Shown here piece by piece: positions 25,834 through 34,842 of a DNA stretch of 64,000 nt. Source of the stretch: OLB16 sp964481775 (GTDB lineage Bacteria; Hinthialibacterota; Hinthialibacteria; OLB16); contig CAYZUX010000008.1 in the NCBI GenBank assembly GCA_964481775.1, positions 1 through 64,000 on the forward strand, given 5' to 3'. Each line of letters opens with the position of its first letter. The first letter of the stretch is position 1. A program made the translations under genes and the position numbers. The notes under the pieces were generated by a model. The model was not told the origin of the DNA and searched no databases. It saw only the letters and a list, made by a program, of their open reading frames with translations.

Positions 25834-27996
25834 ATGGTGATCCGTCCCCTGCTCATTGTCCTGTTCCCCCTGCTCTCTTTCTGGGTGATCATGCTTTTCG
25901 GAAGGATGGGGAAGCTGCGCGGCATCTGTGACAAGATCGCGGTCGGCGCGATCGCCTTGTCTTTCCTGCTCTCCTACACCATCTACCGCCAGGCTATCTC
26001 GGCTTACAATGGCGGCGAGGAATTTCTGGTTCTCAACCAGACTCCTTATGCCTTTATGACCTTCACCAATCCCGAAACAGGGGCTCCCCTAGTCTGGAAG
26101 CTCGGTTTCTGGATCGACAGCCTGACCGCGATGATGCTGATGGTAGTCACCATTGTCAGTCTCCTGGTCCACATCTTTTCATTGGGCTATATGAAGGGTG
26201 AGGAGAATTATGGACGATTTTTCGGATTTCTCAGTCTTTTCTCCTTCTCGATGCTGTTGCTGGTTCTGACTGACAACCTCTTCATCCTGTATGTCTGCTG
26301 GGAGCTGGTCGGCATCTCCTCGTTCCTGTTGATCGGGTTCTATGTGAACCGGGCTTCGGCGGCGGCCGCCGCCAAGAAGGCCTTTCTTACCAACCGGGTG
26401 GGCGATCTGGGCTTCGCGATCGGCCTCTTCATCATTTACTCCAAGTTCCACACTTTCTCGTATATCGAGGTCTTCGAACGGATCAAGGCCGGCGAAATGA
26501 GTGGAACCCTGCTCACCATTACCAGCCTGTTCCTGTTCTGCGGCGCGGTGGGCAAGTCGGCGCAGTTCCCACTTCACATTTGGCTCCCCGATGCCATGGA
26601 AGGCCCGACTCCGGTCAGCGCCCTGATCCATGCCGCGACCATGGTGGCCGCCGGGGTCTACATGGTGGCGCGTCTGTTCCCCATCTTCACTCCCGATTCA
26701 CTGCTGGTGGTGGCCTACATCGGGACTTTCACCGCACTCATGGCCGCGACCATTGCCATCACTCAGTTCGACATCAAACGGGTGCTGGCCTATTCCACCC
26801 TGAGTCAGCTTGGCTACATGATGGCGGGCCTGGGTGTGACCGCTTATACCGCATCCATGTTCCACCTGACCACCCATGCCTTTTTCAAGGCGTTGCTCTT
26901 TCTCTGCTCCGGTTCGGTCATTCTTGCGCTGCACCATGAGCAGGATATGCGCAAGATGGGCGGCCTGTGGAGGAAGACACCCATCACCTGTCTGACCATG
27001 CTGATAGGCTGCCTGGCGATCTCGGGAATCCCCTTCCTCTCAGGATTTTATTCGAAGGACATGATCCTTGCCGGCGCGCTCCACTTTGGCATGGAACACC
27101 CGCAACACATGCTGCTGCCCATCGCCCTCTTCGCCGCCGCCGGGATGACCGCCTTTTACATGTTCCGTCTCTTCTTCATGACCTTCACCGGAACTCCCAG
27201 AGATTCCCATGCCTTCAGCCATGCCCATGAAAGCCCGCGAGTGGTTACCATTCCCCTGATATTGCTCGCTTTGCTTTCGATCGGTTCGGGGTGGGAGCAT
27301 GTGGGATTGGGCGGGTTCTTCAAGGAACGGGTCATTCCATTCGGGAGCCCTCCGCCAGCTGTCAGTCATCAGGCTTCCGTTGATGCGGGCGGGCAGGCCG
27401 CCTTCGCCCAGGATACCCATGAAGCGCCCGCCGCTCCGGTGGCTCATGGAACCGCTGCTCCACCCGAAGGGCACTCAACAGGTGGTCATGCCACCCATGA
27501 CATCGCGCACACCGCGCATGTCCTGGCCATGACCTTGAGCGTAATTGGCTCGGTAATCGCCATTTTCTTTTCCGCCTTGTGCTACTGGGAACGCTTCCGG
27601 GTGATCGATCCGGCACGTGGTGCGCGGATGTTTGGCAAGCTCTATGACCTTTCCTACAACAAGTACTATGTCGATGAGTTCTATGACCGCACCCTCTACC
27701 GGGCTGTGGACTGGTTGCGAGGATCTCTGGCTCGTTTCGACCTGGGAATCATCGATGGGATTGTGAATGGATCAGCTCATTACACCGCCAGGTTCTCCAA
27801 AGGAACTGGACGTTTTGACCTGGGAATCATTGATGGCATTGTGAACTGGTTTGCCGATTTCTGTCAGGACATCGGTCAACGGGTTCGCAGGGTGGAGACC
27901 GGTATCATCCAAAATTACATTCTCAGGGCCGGTGGTGCGGTGGGAGTGATCGTGATTGTCTGGATTGTAGTGAAGAGTCTTGTGGGAGGGGCATAA
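25834..27996 (+). CDS. nuoL: NADH-quinone oxidoreductase subunit L
   Basis: Distal proton-pumping subunit with the long lateral helix (720 residues, Mrp antiporter-type core). Core sequences include LFILYVCWELVGISSFLLIG, the pump segment SAQFPLHIWLPDAMEGPTPV, and VLAYSTLSQLGYMMAGLGV. A His/Ala-rich linker at about 510-560 (HEAPAAPVAHGTAAPPEGHS) is longer than usual. Near the C-terminus the 12-residue segment RFDLGIIDGIVN occurs twice, 26 residues apart; normal NuoL has one equivalent before the conserved ETGIIQNYIL. The extra unit would alter the lateral helix region. Confidence 0.95.
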   Translation: MVIRPLLIVLFPLLSFWVIMLFGRMGKLRGICDKIAVGAIALSFLLSYTIYRQAISAYNGGEEFLVLNQTPYAFMTFTNPETGAPLVWKLGFWIDSLTAMMLMVVTIVSLLVHIFSLGYMKGEENYGRFFGFLSLFSFSMLLLVLTDNLFILYVCWELVGISSFLLIGFYVNRASAAAAAKKAFLTNRVGDLGFAIGLFIIYSKFHTFSYIEVFERIKAGEMSGTLLTITSLFLFCGAVGKSAQFPLHIWLPDAMEGPTPVSALIHAATMVAAGVYMVARLFPIFTPDSLLVVAYIGTFTALMAATIAITQFDIKRVLAYSTLSQLGYMMAGLGVTAYTASMFHLTTHAFFKALLFLCSGSVILALHHEQDMRKMGGLWRKTPITCLTMLIGCLAISGIPFLSGFYSKDMILAGALHFGMEHPQHMLLPIALFAAAGMTAFYMFRLFFMTFTGTPRDSHAFSHAHESPRVVTIPLILLALLSIGSGWEHVGLGGFFKERVIPFGSPPPAVSHQASVDAGGQAAFAQDTHEAPAAPVAHGTAAPPEGHSTGGHATHDIAHTAHVLAMTLSVIGSVIAIFFSALCYWERFRVIDPARGARMFGKLYDLSYNKYYVDEFYDRTLYRAVDWLRGSLARFDLGIIDGIVNGSAHYTARFSKGTGRFDLGIIDGIVNWFADFCQDIGQRVRRVETGIIQNYILRAGGAVGVIVIVWIVVKSLVGGA
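27733..27888 (+). repeat. Tandem duplication in nuoL (78-bp period)
   Basis: Units 27733-27810 and 27811-27888 both begin with the codons for RFDLGIIDGIVN, almost base for base, and then diverge. A single equivalent is expected in NuoL, so this is an internal duplication that keeps the frame (26 codons). Confidence 0.75.
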
Positions 27997-28001
27997 ACCC
28001 G

Positions 28002-29561
28002 ATGTTCAGTCTGACTTTCCTGACCTTCTTCCCCATTATCGGCGCGGCGATACTCTGCGTCCTGCGCGATGATGAGACCATCCGCCGTGTGGCTCTGGTG
28101 ATCACGCTGATCACCTTCGTGCCTGGGTTGGCGATGATGTTAGACTTCAACGAAAGCTACAGCGAAGCTCAGGTGGCTGCCGCCGCCATGCCCCAAGCCG
28201 CCGGAAAGATGGTTTTCGCTTATGAGAAAAAAAACCCCTGGATCGGTTCCTTCAATATCAACTACCACATGGGCGCTGATGGGCTGTCCATGCCCTTCAT
28301 ATTCCTCACCGCTTTTCTCTGTCCCTTGTGTGTACTGGCCTCTTGGGGGATCAAGGAAAAGGTGAAGGGCTACATGGCGCTCTTCCTGCTGTTGGAGGGG
28401 GCCATGATCGGAGTTTTCGCGGCCCTGGATCTCTTCCTCTTTTTTGTGTTCTGGGAGCTGATGCTGGTGCCGATGTATTTCCTGATCGGCATCTGGGGCG
28501 GGCCACGGCGGGTGTATGCCGCCATCAAGTTCGTGCTTTACACCCTTTTTGGCTCGGTGTTCCTCTTCATCGCCATGCTGGTCCTGTTTGCCAAGACCGG
28601 TTCCTTCAGTCTGGTTGACCTGCCTGCCATGATGAGCGGGATAGGGATGTCCTGGGGGATCAAGGTGGCCCTCTTCATCGGATTGTATGTCGCCTTCGCG
28701 ATCAAGATCCCGGCCTTCCCCTTCCACACCTGGTTGCCGGATGCCCATGTGGAGGCTCCCACAGCGATCAGTGTGATCCTGGCGGGGATCCTGTTGAAGA
28801 TGGGAACTTACGGTCTTTTCAGGATCAGCTTTCCCATCTTCCCGGAGGCGACCGCCTGGTTCTGTACTCCTCTGGCCATCTTCGGTCTGATCAACATCGT
28901 GTATGGTGCGCTCTGCGCCATGGCCCAGTCTGACCTCAAGAAGCTGGTTGCCTACTCCAGCATCAGCCACATGGGGTATGTCATGCTGGGGATGGCGGTT
29001 TACAAGGAGGAGGCCCTGCAAGGAGCGGTCTTCCAGATGTTCAACCATGGAACCATCACCTCCATGCTGTTCCTTCTGGTCGGTGTGGTTTATGACCGTG
29101 CCCACCACAGGGAGATCGATGGCTTCGGCGGGCTGGTCAAACCGATGCCGATCTATGGCGGCTACACCGCTTTCGCTTTCTTTGCGGCCTTGGGACTGCC
29201 GGGCTTGAGCGGATTTATTTCCGAGGCGTTGATCTTCTTCGGGTCTTTCCAGGAGCAACGGTTGATCGCCTGTCTGGCCACCTCGGGGATTTTGCTTGGT
29301 GCGGCTTACATGTTGTGGACCTACCAGCGTGTCTTCATGGGGCCGCTTAATGAGAAATACGAAACCATCCCCGAGATCAACCTGCGTGAGATCTGCACCC
29401 TCGCCCCGCTGGCCTTTGTCATTCTCCTGTTGGGAATCTTCCCTTCCATCTTTCTCAATTCGATTGATCCGACCATGGATGCGATGTTGGCCCTGTTGCA
29501 GAAAGGGAGAGTGGCCTACGAGGCGATGAGCGCTCAGGTGGCGATGATAGGGATGCCCTGA
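28002..29561 (+). CDS. nuoM: NADH-quinone oxidoreductase subunit M
   Basis: Antiporter-type proton-pumping subunit (519 residues, about 14 helices). NYHMGADGLSMPFIFLTAFL, FVFWELMLVPMYFLIGIWGG, IPAFPFHTWLPDAHVEAPTA and LVAYSSISHMGYVMLGMAV are diagnostic, including the conserved Glu and Lys of the pump. It starts 5 bases after nuoL. The inserted periplasmic segment around 49-80 (AQVAAAAMPQAAGKMVF) is longer than in E. coli. Confidence 0.95.
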   Translation: MFSLTFLTFFPIIGAAILCVLRDDETIRRVALVITLITFVPGLAMMLDFNESYSEAQVAAAAMPQAAGKMVFAYEKKNPWIGSFNINYHMGADGLSMPFIFLTAFLCPLCVLASWGIKEKVKGYMALFLLLEGAMIGVFAALDLFLFFVFWELMLVPMYFLIGIWGGPRRVYAAIKFVLYTLFGSVFLFIAMLVLFAKTGSFSLVDLPAMMSGIGMSWGIKVALFIGLYVAFAIKIPAFPFHTWLPDAHVEAPTAISVILAGILLKMGTYGLFRISFPIFPEATAWFCTPLAIFGLINIVYGALCAMAQSDLKKLVAYSSISHMGYVMLGMAVYKEEALQGAVFQMFNHGTITSMLFLLVGVVYDRAHHREIDGFGGLVKPMPIYGGYTAFAFFAALGLPGLSGFISEALIFFGSFQEQRLIACLATSGILLGAAYMLWTYQRVFMGPLNEKYETIPEINLREICTLAPLAFVILLLGIFPSIFLNSIDPTMDAMLALLQKGRVAYEAMSAQVAMIGMP

Positions 29562-29589
29562 TGGACTGAAGTAAGAACGGTAACGAAAC

Positions 29590-31086
29590 ATGCTCACATG
29601 GCTCAGTAACATAGAATCCTTACGGTACTTTATTCCGGAACTGTGGCTCACTTTATGGGTTTTGATCCTGCTCATTCAACCTTTGATTCCCAGGTTCTCC
29701 AGCCCCAGGCTGTCCTCTCAGCTGGCGCTGGTAGCGTTGATCGGGGCATGCCTGCTGGTCTTTAACCTGCCTGTAATTGAAGGTTCTCAAGGACTCTTCT
29801 TTGGCATGCTGGCGGGGGATGGCCTGGCGAAATTCTTCAAGATCCTGTTTGTCCTCACCACGCTGGTCACGGTCCTCATGACCGCCGGGGGTCAGGAAGT
29901 CGACGACTCTCGCAAGCCGGAGTTCTATTCCATCCTGTTGGGCATCCTGTTGGGCATGTTCCTGGCGGCTTCCTCAATGGACCTGTTGATGCTGTACCTT
30001 GCCATTGAGCTGCTCTCCCTGGGGTCCTATGTTCTGGCTGGTTTTGCCCAAAATGAGAATCGTTCCGATGAAGCCGCCATGAAGTATCTCCTTTATGGAG
30101 GCCTTTCCACGGGAGCGATGCTGTACGGGATGACTTACCTGTATGGGATGTCTGGCACCACCAGTCTGACCGGTATTCGTGATGCCATCGCCCAGGGCAC
30201 ACATAGTCCCGTGGCGTTTTTTGTAGCCTTTCTGTTTGTGTTCGTGGGGATTGGCTACAAGGTTTCGGCGGTTCCCTTCCACTTCTGGGCGCCGGATGTC
30301 TATGAAGGCTCCCCCACGGTACTTGTGGCATTCCTCTCTGTGGCTTCGAAGGCCGCCGGTTTCGCCGCTTTCATCCGTTTGTTCTTCACCTCGATCCTTT
30401 CGCTTGGCAACAATGGGATCTGGACACCGATTGTGGAACTCGATTGGAGGGTCATCCTCTCGTTGATCGCGATAGTCACCATGACCTTTGGCAACCTGGG
30501 GGCTTTCCGTCAGGAGAACATCAAGCGTCTTTTCGCCTATTCAGGAATTGCCCATGCCGGTTATGTTCTGGTGGGTGCTTTGGCTTTGACCACCGCAGGT
30601 GTACAAAGTGTTCTGTTTTACCTCCTCACATACCTCTTCACCAATCTCGCGGCCTTCGCTGTGATTGTTTACCTTTCGGACCGTCATGGGATGGAGGGGG
30701 TTGAGGATTACCGTGATCTGGGAAGACGTTCTCCCTTATTGGCGCTGATGTTGACCCTCTCGATCTTCTCACTGATTGGTGTACCTCCCATGGCGGGTTT
30801 CCTGGGCAAGTGGTATCTGTTTGCGGCGGCGGCCAAAACTTTGGATCCCTGGTGTATCGCGGCGGTGGTGGCTGGCCTGTTGAACTCCACTTTGTCGGTT
30901 TACTACTACATGCGAATCGTCAAAGCCATGTACCTGGATCGTTTGGAGAATCCCCCGGTGCTCACTCCAGACCATACCCTGACCACTCTTGCAACCGTTC
31001 TATCGATTCCCGTGGTCTTCCTGATCTTCACAGTGGGACCGGTCTATGACTGGACCGGGAAACTCACCCAGATGCTCCTGGGATAG
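29590..31086 (+). CDS. nuoN: NADH-quinone oxidoreductase subunit N
   Basis: Third antiporter-type subunit, last gene of the cluster (498 residues). Conserved segments are LLMLYLAIELLSLGSYVLAG, SAVPFHFWAPDVYEGSPTVL and IKRLFAYSGIAHAGYVLVGA. It lies 28 bases after nuoM. After it, 130 bases without a clear terminator precede an oxidoreductase gene on the same strand. Confidence 0.95.
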   Translation: MLTWLSNIESLRYFIPELWLTLWVLILLIQPLIPRFSSPRLSSQLALVALIGACLLVFNLPVIEGSQGLFFGMLAGDGLAKFFKILFVLTTLVTVLMTAGGQEVDDSRKPEFYSILLGILLGMFLAASSMDLLMLYLAIELLSLGSYVLAGFAQNENRSDEAAMKYLLYGGLSTGAMLYGMTYLYGMSGTTSLTGIRDAIAQGTHSPVAFFVAFLFVFVGIGYKVSAVPFHFWAPDVYEGSPTVLVAFLSVASKAAGFAAFIRLFFTSILSLGNNGIWTPIVELDWRVILSLIAIVTMTFGNLGAFRQENIKRLFAYSGIAHAGYVLVGALALTTAGVQSVLFYLLTYLFTNLAAFAVIVYLSDRHGMEGVEDYRDLGRRSPLLALMLTLSIFSLIGVPPMAGFLGKWYLFAAAAKTLDPWCIAAVVAGLLNSTLSVYYYMRIVKAMYLDRLENPPVLTPDHTLTTLATVLSIPVVFLIFTVGPVYDWTGKLTQMLLG

Positions 31087-31216
31087 AGGGTTTCTGTGGC
31101 AGAAGATGAGTTCTCTCACTGAATTGTCCCCTTTATTTACTGACCATTCTGTACGATGATACTGGTGTTCATTCCTGAAGGGTTAACCGATTGATATAGG
31201 GAGAAGGTGACTTTTC

Positions 31217-32227
31217 ATGCTGCGGGTTGCCGTGATTGGCGCGGGTCCGATTGGGAACCTCCACGCCGATATCCACAAGTCCGACCCATTGGCCGAACTC
31301 GTTGGCATTTGTGACATTATCAAGGAGCGGGCGGATAAAGCCTCAGCCCGACTGGGCATTCCCGCCTTTTATGATGCGGAAGAAATGATCCGCTCCCTGG
31401 CCCCCGACATCGCCGATGTGTGTACCGGGGGATACGAATATGGTAGCGACCACTATCTGCCCACCATGCAGGCCCTCGAGGCTGGCTGTCATGTGCTCTG
31501 TGAGAAACCGATCTCTAACGAGATCCCCCCGGCTGAGGAAATGGTCGCCAAGGCCCAGGAAAAGGGGGTCTGTTTCGGTGTCAATCTGAATCACCGTTTT
31601 ACTCCCGCTGCTCGTTTGGCCAAAAAGTGGGTTGAGGAGGGGAGACTGGGCCACCTGCTGTTTATCAATATGAGCATGTGGATCAAGAATCCCGCCGAGA
31701 GTTCTCCCTACTTCCAGATCAAGGCGCTTCATCCCCATACGGTGGATGTCATGCGTTACTACTGTGGTGATATCGAAGCCGTTCAGTGTTTCGCGGTTAA
31801 GGCTCCGGGACGTTCCATCTGGTCGACTGCCCAGTTCAATATGCGGTTCTGCAATGGTGTCGTGGGGCACCTGACCGGCAGTTATGACATCGAGCGTGGC
31901 CACCCCATGGAGCGTTGCGAAGTAGCGGGAATAGGTGGACGCTTTGTGCTCGAGGACATGTTCCGCGAGGTGACCCTCTATCCAGCCGGGAACCTTGAAA
32001 AAACTGTGTATACCAATCCTGTTTTCGGGGGAATGCGTGAATTCAAGGATACCTTCCGAAATCGGATTCACACCTTCCTGGAACAGGTAACTGAGGGAGT
32101 CAGTCCAGGGGACATCGATGGATCGGGTGCCTCGGCTTTGGCGGCCCAAAGGGTCCTGGCCGCGGCGATCGAGTCACTCGAGACCGAATCCGTGGTGCAT
32201 GTCAGTGGTGTCCCCTGCACTGTATAA
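31217..32227 (+). CDS. Gfo/Idh/MocA family oxidoreductase
   Basis: NAD(P)-dependent sugar or polyol dehydrogenase, cytoplasmic (336 residues). The N-terminal Rossmann fold is LRVAVIGAGPIGNLHADIHK and LVGICDIIKERADKA; the catalytic motif is CEKPISNEIPPAEE; the second domain has IKALHPHTVDVMRYYCGDIE, with the His/Asp region typical of the family. GGGAGAAGG about 7 bases upstream supports the ATG at 31217. It is only distantly similar by eye to the oxidoreductase at 10066-11055. Substrate unknown; the nearby DUF2961 and sugar kinase genes point to carbohydrate metabolism (inference). Confidence 0.9.
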   Translation: MLRVAVIGAGPIGNLHADIHKSDPLAELVGICDIIKERADKASARLGIPAFYDAEEMIRSLAPDIADVCTGGYEYGSDHYLPTMQALEAGCHVLCEKPISNEIPPAEEMVAKAQEKGVCFGVNLNHRFTPAARLAKKWVEEGRLGHLLFINMSMWIKNPAESSPYFQIKALHPHTVDVMRYYCGDIEAVQCFAVKAPGRSIWSTAQFNMRFCNGVVGHLTGSYDIERGHPMERCEVAGIGGRFVLEDMFREVTLYPAGNLEKTVYTNPVFGGMREFKDTFRNRIHTFLEQVTEGVSPGDIDGSGASALAAQRVLAAAIESLETESVVHVSGVPCTV

Positions 32228-32252
32228 TCGAACGTGAGAATAGATGAGGCAT

Positions 32253-33020
32253 TTAAGGCCCCGTCCGATAAAGGTCCCCTTCGCTTCTGGTTCCGTTGGT
32301 TGGGCTATACACAAGCAATGAAATCTGGTTTTCCAGCAATCCACGGGGAAGTTGCCCCGCAAATCCGGTGGCATCGGAGCCGGGATGAGCGGCGCGTTCG
32401 TTGATATCCCCATGCCGTCCCCCCACTTGAGCATCGACCGCGGGCAAGAACGGAGTCCGGGTACCTGGTCCGCCACCGCTCCCTCCTGGATTGGTGAATT
32501 CGTCCATATCCGGACCAAAGCTGGTAAGAACCCATCCTTCGAGAGGCTTGGCACGGTCTTCACGATAAGAGTAAGTCAGGAAACCAGGCAGGGTTGTGAA
32601 AGGATCAGTAGGAACCGTCTTCATGTAGGCAACAGGAGTTGTCAACCCGGGCACTACCCCCACAGGCGTTCCATTTGGAACAGAGGGGAATCCCAAAGTC
32701 TCGGCCCCGTTACCTGAGAACACGGTTCGAAATGTGTAAAAGGCATAAGGACCGTGAGTGATGAAATGCTCTTTGACTTCGACAGGAACAGCATCGGGAT
32801 TGTCGGTTCCAATCGGGTAGGTTGAGTGTTCGGTACGAAAGAATTCGATGGCAGTGGCCAAGGCTCGCATATCAGCATTGGCTTTGGCCACCTTTGCTCT
32901 TATCTGAGACGATAAGAAACTTGGTAGAGCAATGGAAATCAGAATCAACATGATGGCAATTACAATCAGCAACTCGATGAGTGTGAATGCGGAGAGACCA
33001 GTCTTTGGGCGGGTAAACAT
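32253..33020 (-). CDS. Type IV/type II secretion pseudopilin-like protein
   Basis: A class III prepilin signal, KTGLSAFTLIELLIVIAIML, puts the cleavage after the Gly/Ser-Ala before Phe, followed by the hydrophobic helix and ANADMRALATAIEFFRTEHSTYP, the GspG-like alpha-1 continuation. The remaining 180 residues form a globular part ending SPTNGTRSEGDLYRTGP, a tail common in abundant stand-alone prepilins of PVC-type bacteria. Such proteins probably form part of a secretion pseudopilus or pilus. No assembly ATPase, peptidase or secretin gene lies nearby, so it is an orphan gene. A promoter candidate lies about 60 bases upstream. Confidence 0.85.
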   Translation of the reverse strand: MFTRPKTGLSAFTLIELLIVIAIMLILISIALPSFLSSQIRAKVAKANADMRALATAIEFFRTEHSTYPIGTDNPDAVPVEVKEHFITHGPYAFYTFRTVFSGNGAETLGFPSVPNGTPVGVVPGLTTPVAYMKTVPTDPFTTLPGFLTYSYREDRAKPLEGWVLTSFGPDMDEFTNPGGSGGGPGTRTPFLPAVDAQVGGRHGDINERAAHPGSDATGFAGQLPRGLLENQISLLVYSPTNGTRSEGDLYRTGP

Positions 33021-33080
33021 GGTGTTTCATTCCTCTTTCTGAGATAAATTGGATGGCCTGAAGGTCATCATGTTAGGCAT

Positions 33081-33109
33081 ACCTTACACATAATTGGCAT
33101 ACATGTCAA
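33081..33109 (-). promoter_or_regulatory. Candidate sigma-70 promoter of the pseudopilin gene
   Basis: On the minus strand TTGACA (33104-33109) is followed after 17 bases by TAAGGT (33081-33086). The -35 is perfect and the -10 weak. GTATGCC occurs twice in the same direction across this segment, which could be an operator. Confidence 0.4.
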
Positions 33110-33271
33110 TCGGGTGGCTTGCCTTAATTTTTTTCTTCGATCATCCGGTTATCCCCCTCCTATCTGTCCCTTCCCGCCTATACACTCACGTGGTGAATTG
33201 AGACAGAATCCGGTTTCCGGAAGCCGCTTTTGGGCTGTCGATATGAGATTGATCTGAGGAGTGTGATTGTG

Positions 33272-34771
33272 ATGACCTGGCCCCTTTTCCGTTGTTTGTT
33301 GTGCCTTTCTGGATTTTTATTCGTGATTTGTGTTCCCAGTTGTCCAGCAGGTCTTCTGGAGGATCTGACCACCATCAAAAACGAGGCTTCCCATCGCTCC
33401 TCGAGTTCGGGGGAACCCTGGACGGAATCAAATGGAGATTGCCGTCCCATCGAACCGGGGCAAACCCTACTGTTGGGTGACCTGGAGGGACCGGGGGAGA
33501 TCCGTCATATCTGGTTTACCGTGGCGGCCGAAGATGATTATTACCCGGCATCCATGGTCTTCCGTATTTTTTACGATGACCGCAAGGAGCCCGCTGTCGA
33601 ATCCCCGCTGGGAGATTTCTTTGGGGTCGGGCATGGGATGAAGAAGGCCTATGACAGCCTACCGGTGGAAATCTCCTCCGATGGCAGGGCTTACAATTGC
33701 TTCTGGCGAATGCCGTTCGGGAAAAGGGCACGTCTGGAGATGACCAATGAGTCCGACAAGCGGGTCGGCTGCCTCTTTTACTACATTGACTGGGTTTCCA
33801 TCCCTGCGCTCCCGCACAACACCGCTTATTTCCATGCCCAATATCGTCAGGAAAAGCCTTGCCAGCCTGGACCGAATTACCTTCTTCTGGATACCGAAGG
33901 CAGCGGGCATTATGTGGGGACTGTCCTCTCCGTGTTTCATGCCGAACCATCCTGGTTTGGGGAGGGAGATGACTTCTTTTTCATCGATGGCGCCAAGGAG
34001 CCACAACTCAAAGGAACTGGTTCCGAGGATTATTTCTGTGATGCCTGGGGATTCCGTGAGTTTCAGCACCTCAATCATGGGGTGACTATCTGGGAGGGAT
34101 TCGATACAGGGGACCGTGGCACTGCCTATCGCTGGCATGTTCAGGACCCCATCCGGTTCGCCAAATCTCTGCGGGTGGAAATTGAACACAAAGGCGCCCG
34201 TGTGAGAGCTGATGGGAGTATGGAATCGGGCTTCATCGAACGTGCTGATGATTATTCCTCAGTCGCCTTCTGGTATCAGACGGGTGAGCCGAAACGCTTT
34301 GCTCCGCTCCCCCCCTTATCCGAAAGACGGCGGAAGACCCTGACCATCGAGACCGAGGCTTCCCTGGATTCCATTGAGCATTCGGAAGGTGGCCTGACAA
34401 TTCAGGAGGGGGGGACCTGGAATGGAGGGAAACAGGTTCTCTTCAGCCCCAGGCAGGATGGGGCCACGCTCTCGATACCTTTTGAGGTGAAAGAGCCGAT
34501 CAAGGCTGTCATGCGTCTGGTTTTGACCACATCTTTTGACTATGGAACCTATGAAATTTCCATGGATGATCAGGAGCCGGTCAAGAAGGATCTGTACTCA
34601 CCGACTGTCGATAAAACAAAGGTGACCCTGAGGAAGGGGGAGATCCCTGCCGGTAAACACACACTTCGTTTTAAGGGAGTGGGTACGAATCCGAAATCGA
34701 AAATGCACAAATCCGAAGATCCAGGATATTACCTGGGTGTCGACGGGATCGAGCTGATGGAGCTGCCCTGA
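33272..34771 (+). CDS. Exported DUF2961 protein, probable carbohydrate-active
   Basis: The start is taken at the ATG at 33272; the GTG at 33269 is nearly as likely because GAGGAG (33255-33260) lies 8 bases before it. A signal peptide follows (FRCLLCLSGFLFVICVPSCP). The first 330 mature residues match DUF2961: GEIRHIWFTVAAEDDYYPAS, RIFYDDRKEPAVESPLGDFF, GRAYNCFWRMPFGKRARLEM, and GTGSEDYFCDAWGFREFQHL. The C-terminal 120 residues form a separate beta domain (KAVMRLVLTTSFDYGTYEIS) that may bind sugar. DUF2961 proteins are linked to glycan breakdown (fructosidase-type activity is known for some relatives). About 500 residues. Confidence 0.85.
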   Translation: MTWPLFRCLLCLSGFLFVICVPSCPAGLLEDLTTIKNEASHRSSSSGEPWTESNGDCRPIEPGQTLLLGDLEGPGEIRHIWFTVAAEDDYYPASMVFRIFYDDRKEPAVESPLGDFFGVGHGMKKAYDSLPVEISSDGRAYNCFWRMPFGKRARLEMTNESDKRVGCLFYYIDWVSIPALPHNTAYFHAQYRQEKPCQPGPNYLLLDTEGSGHYVGTVLSVFHAEPSWFGEGDDFFFIDGAKEPQLKGTGSEDYFCDAWGFREFQHLNHGVTIWEGFDTGDRGTAYRWHVQDPIRFAKSLRVEIEHKGARVRADGSMESGFIERADDYSSVAFWYQTGEPKRFAPLPPLSERRRKTLTIETEASLDSIEHSEGGLTIQEGGTWNGGKQVLFSPRQDGATLSIPFEVKEPIKAVMRLVLTTSFDYGTYEISMDDQEPVKKDLYSPTVDKTKVTLRKGEIPAGKHTLRFKGVGTNPKSKMHKSEDPGYYLGVDGIELMELP

Positions 34772-34842
34772 TAACGGCAGGTGAGATGTATTGGCCCGGA
34801 CGGTGGCTAAGAACCTGATCGTAATGGATAGGAGATGAACCG

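Noticed and set aside
28140..29675. 511-codon open frame antisense to nuoM
   Set aside because: Mirror frame of a strongly conserved gene; its composition (His/Gln/Arg-rich) is that of antisense sequence.
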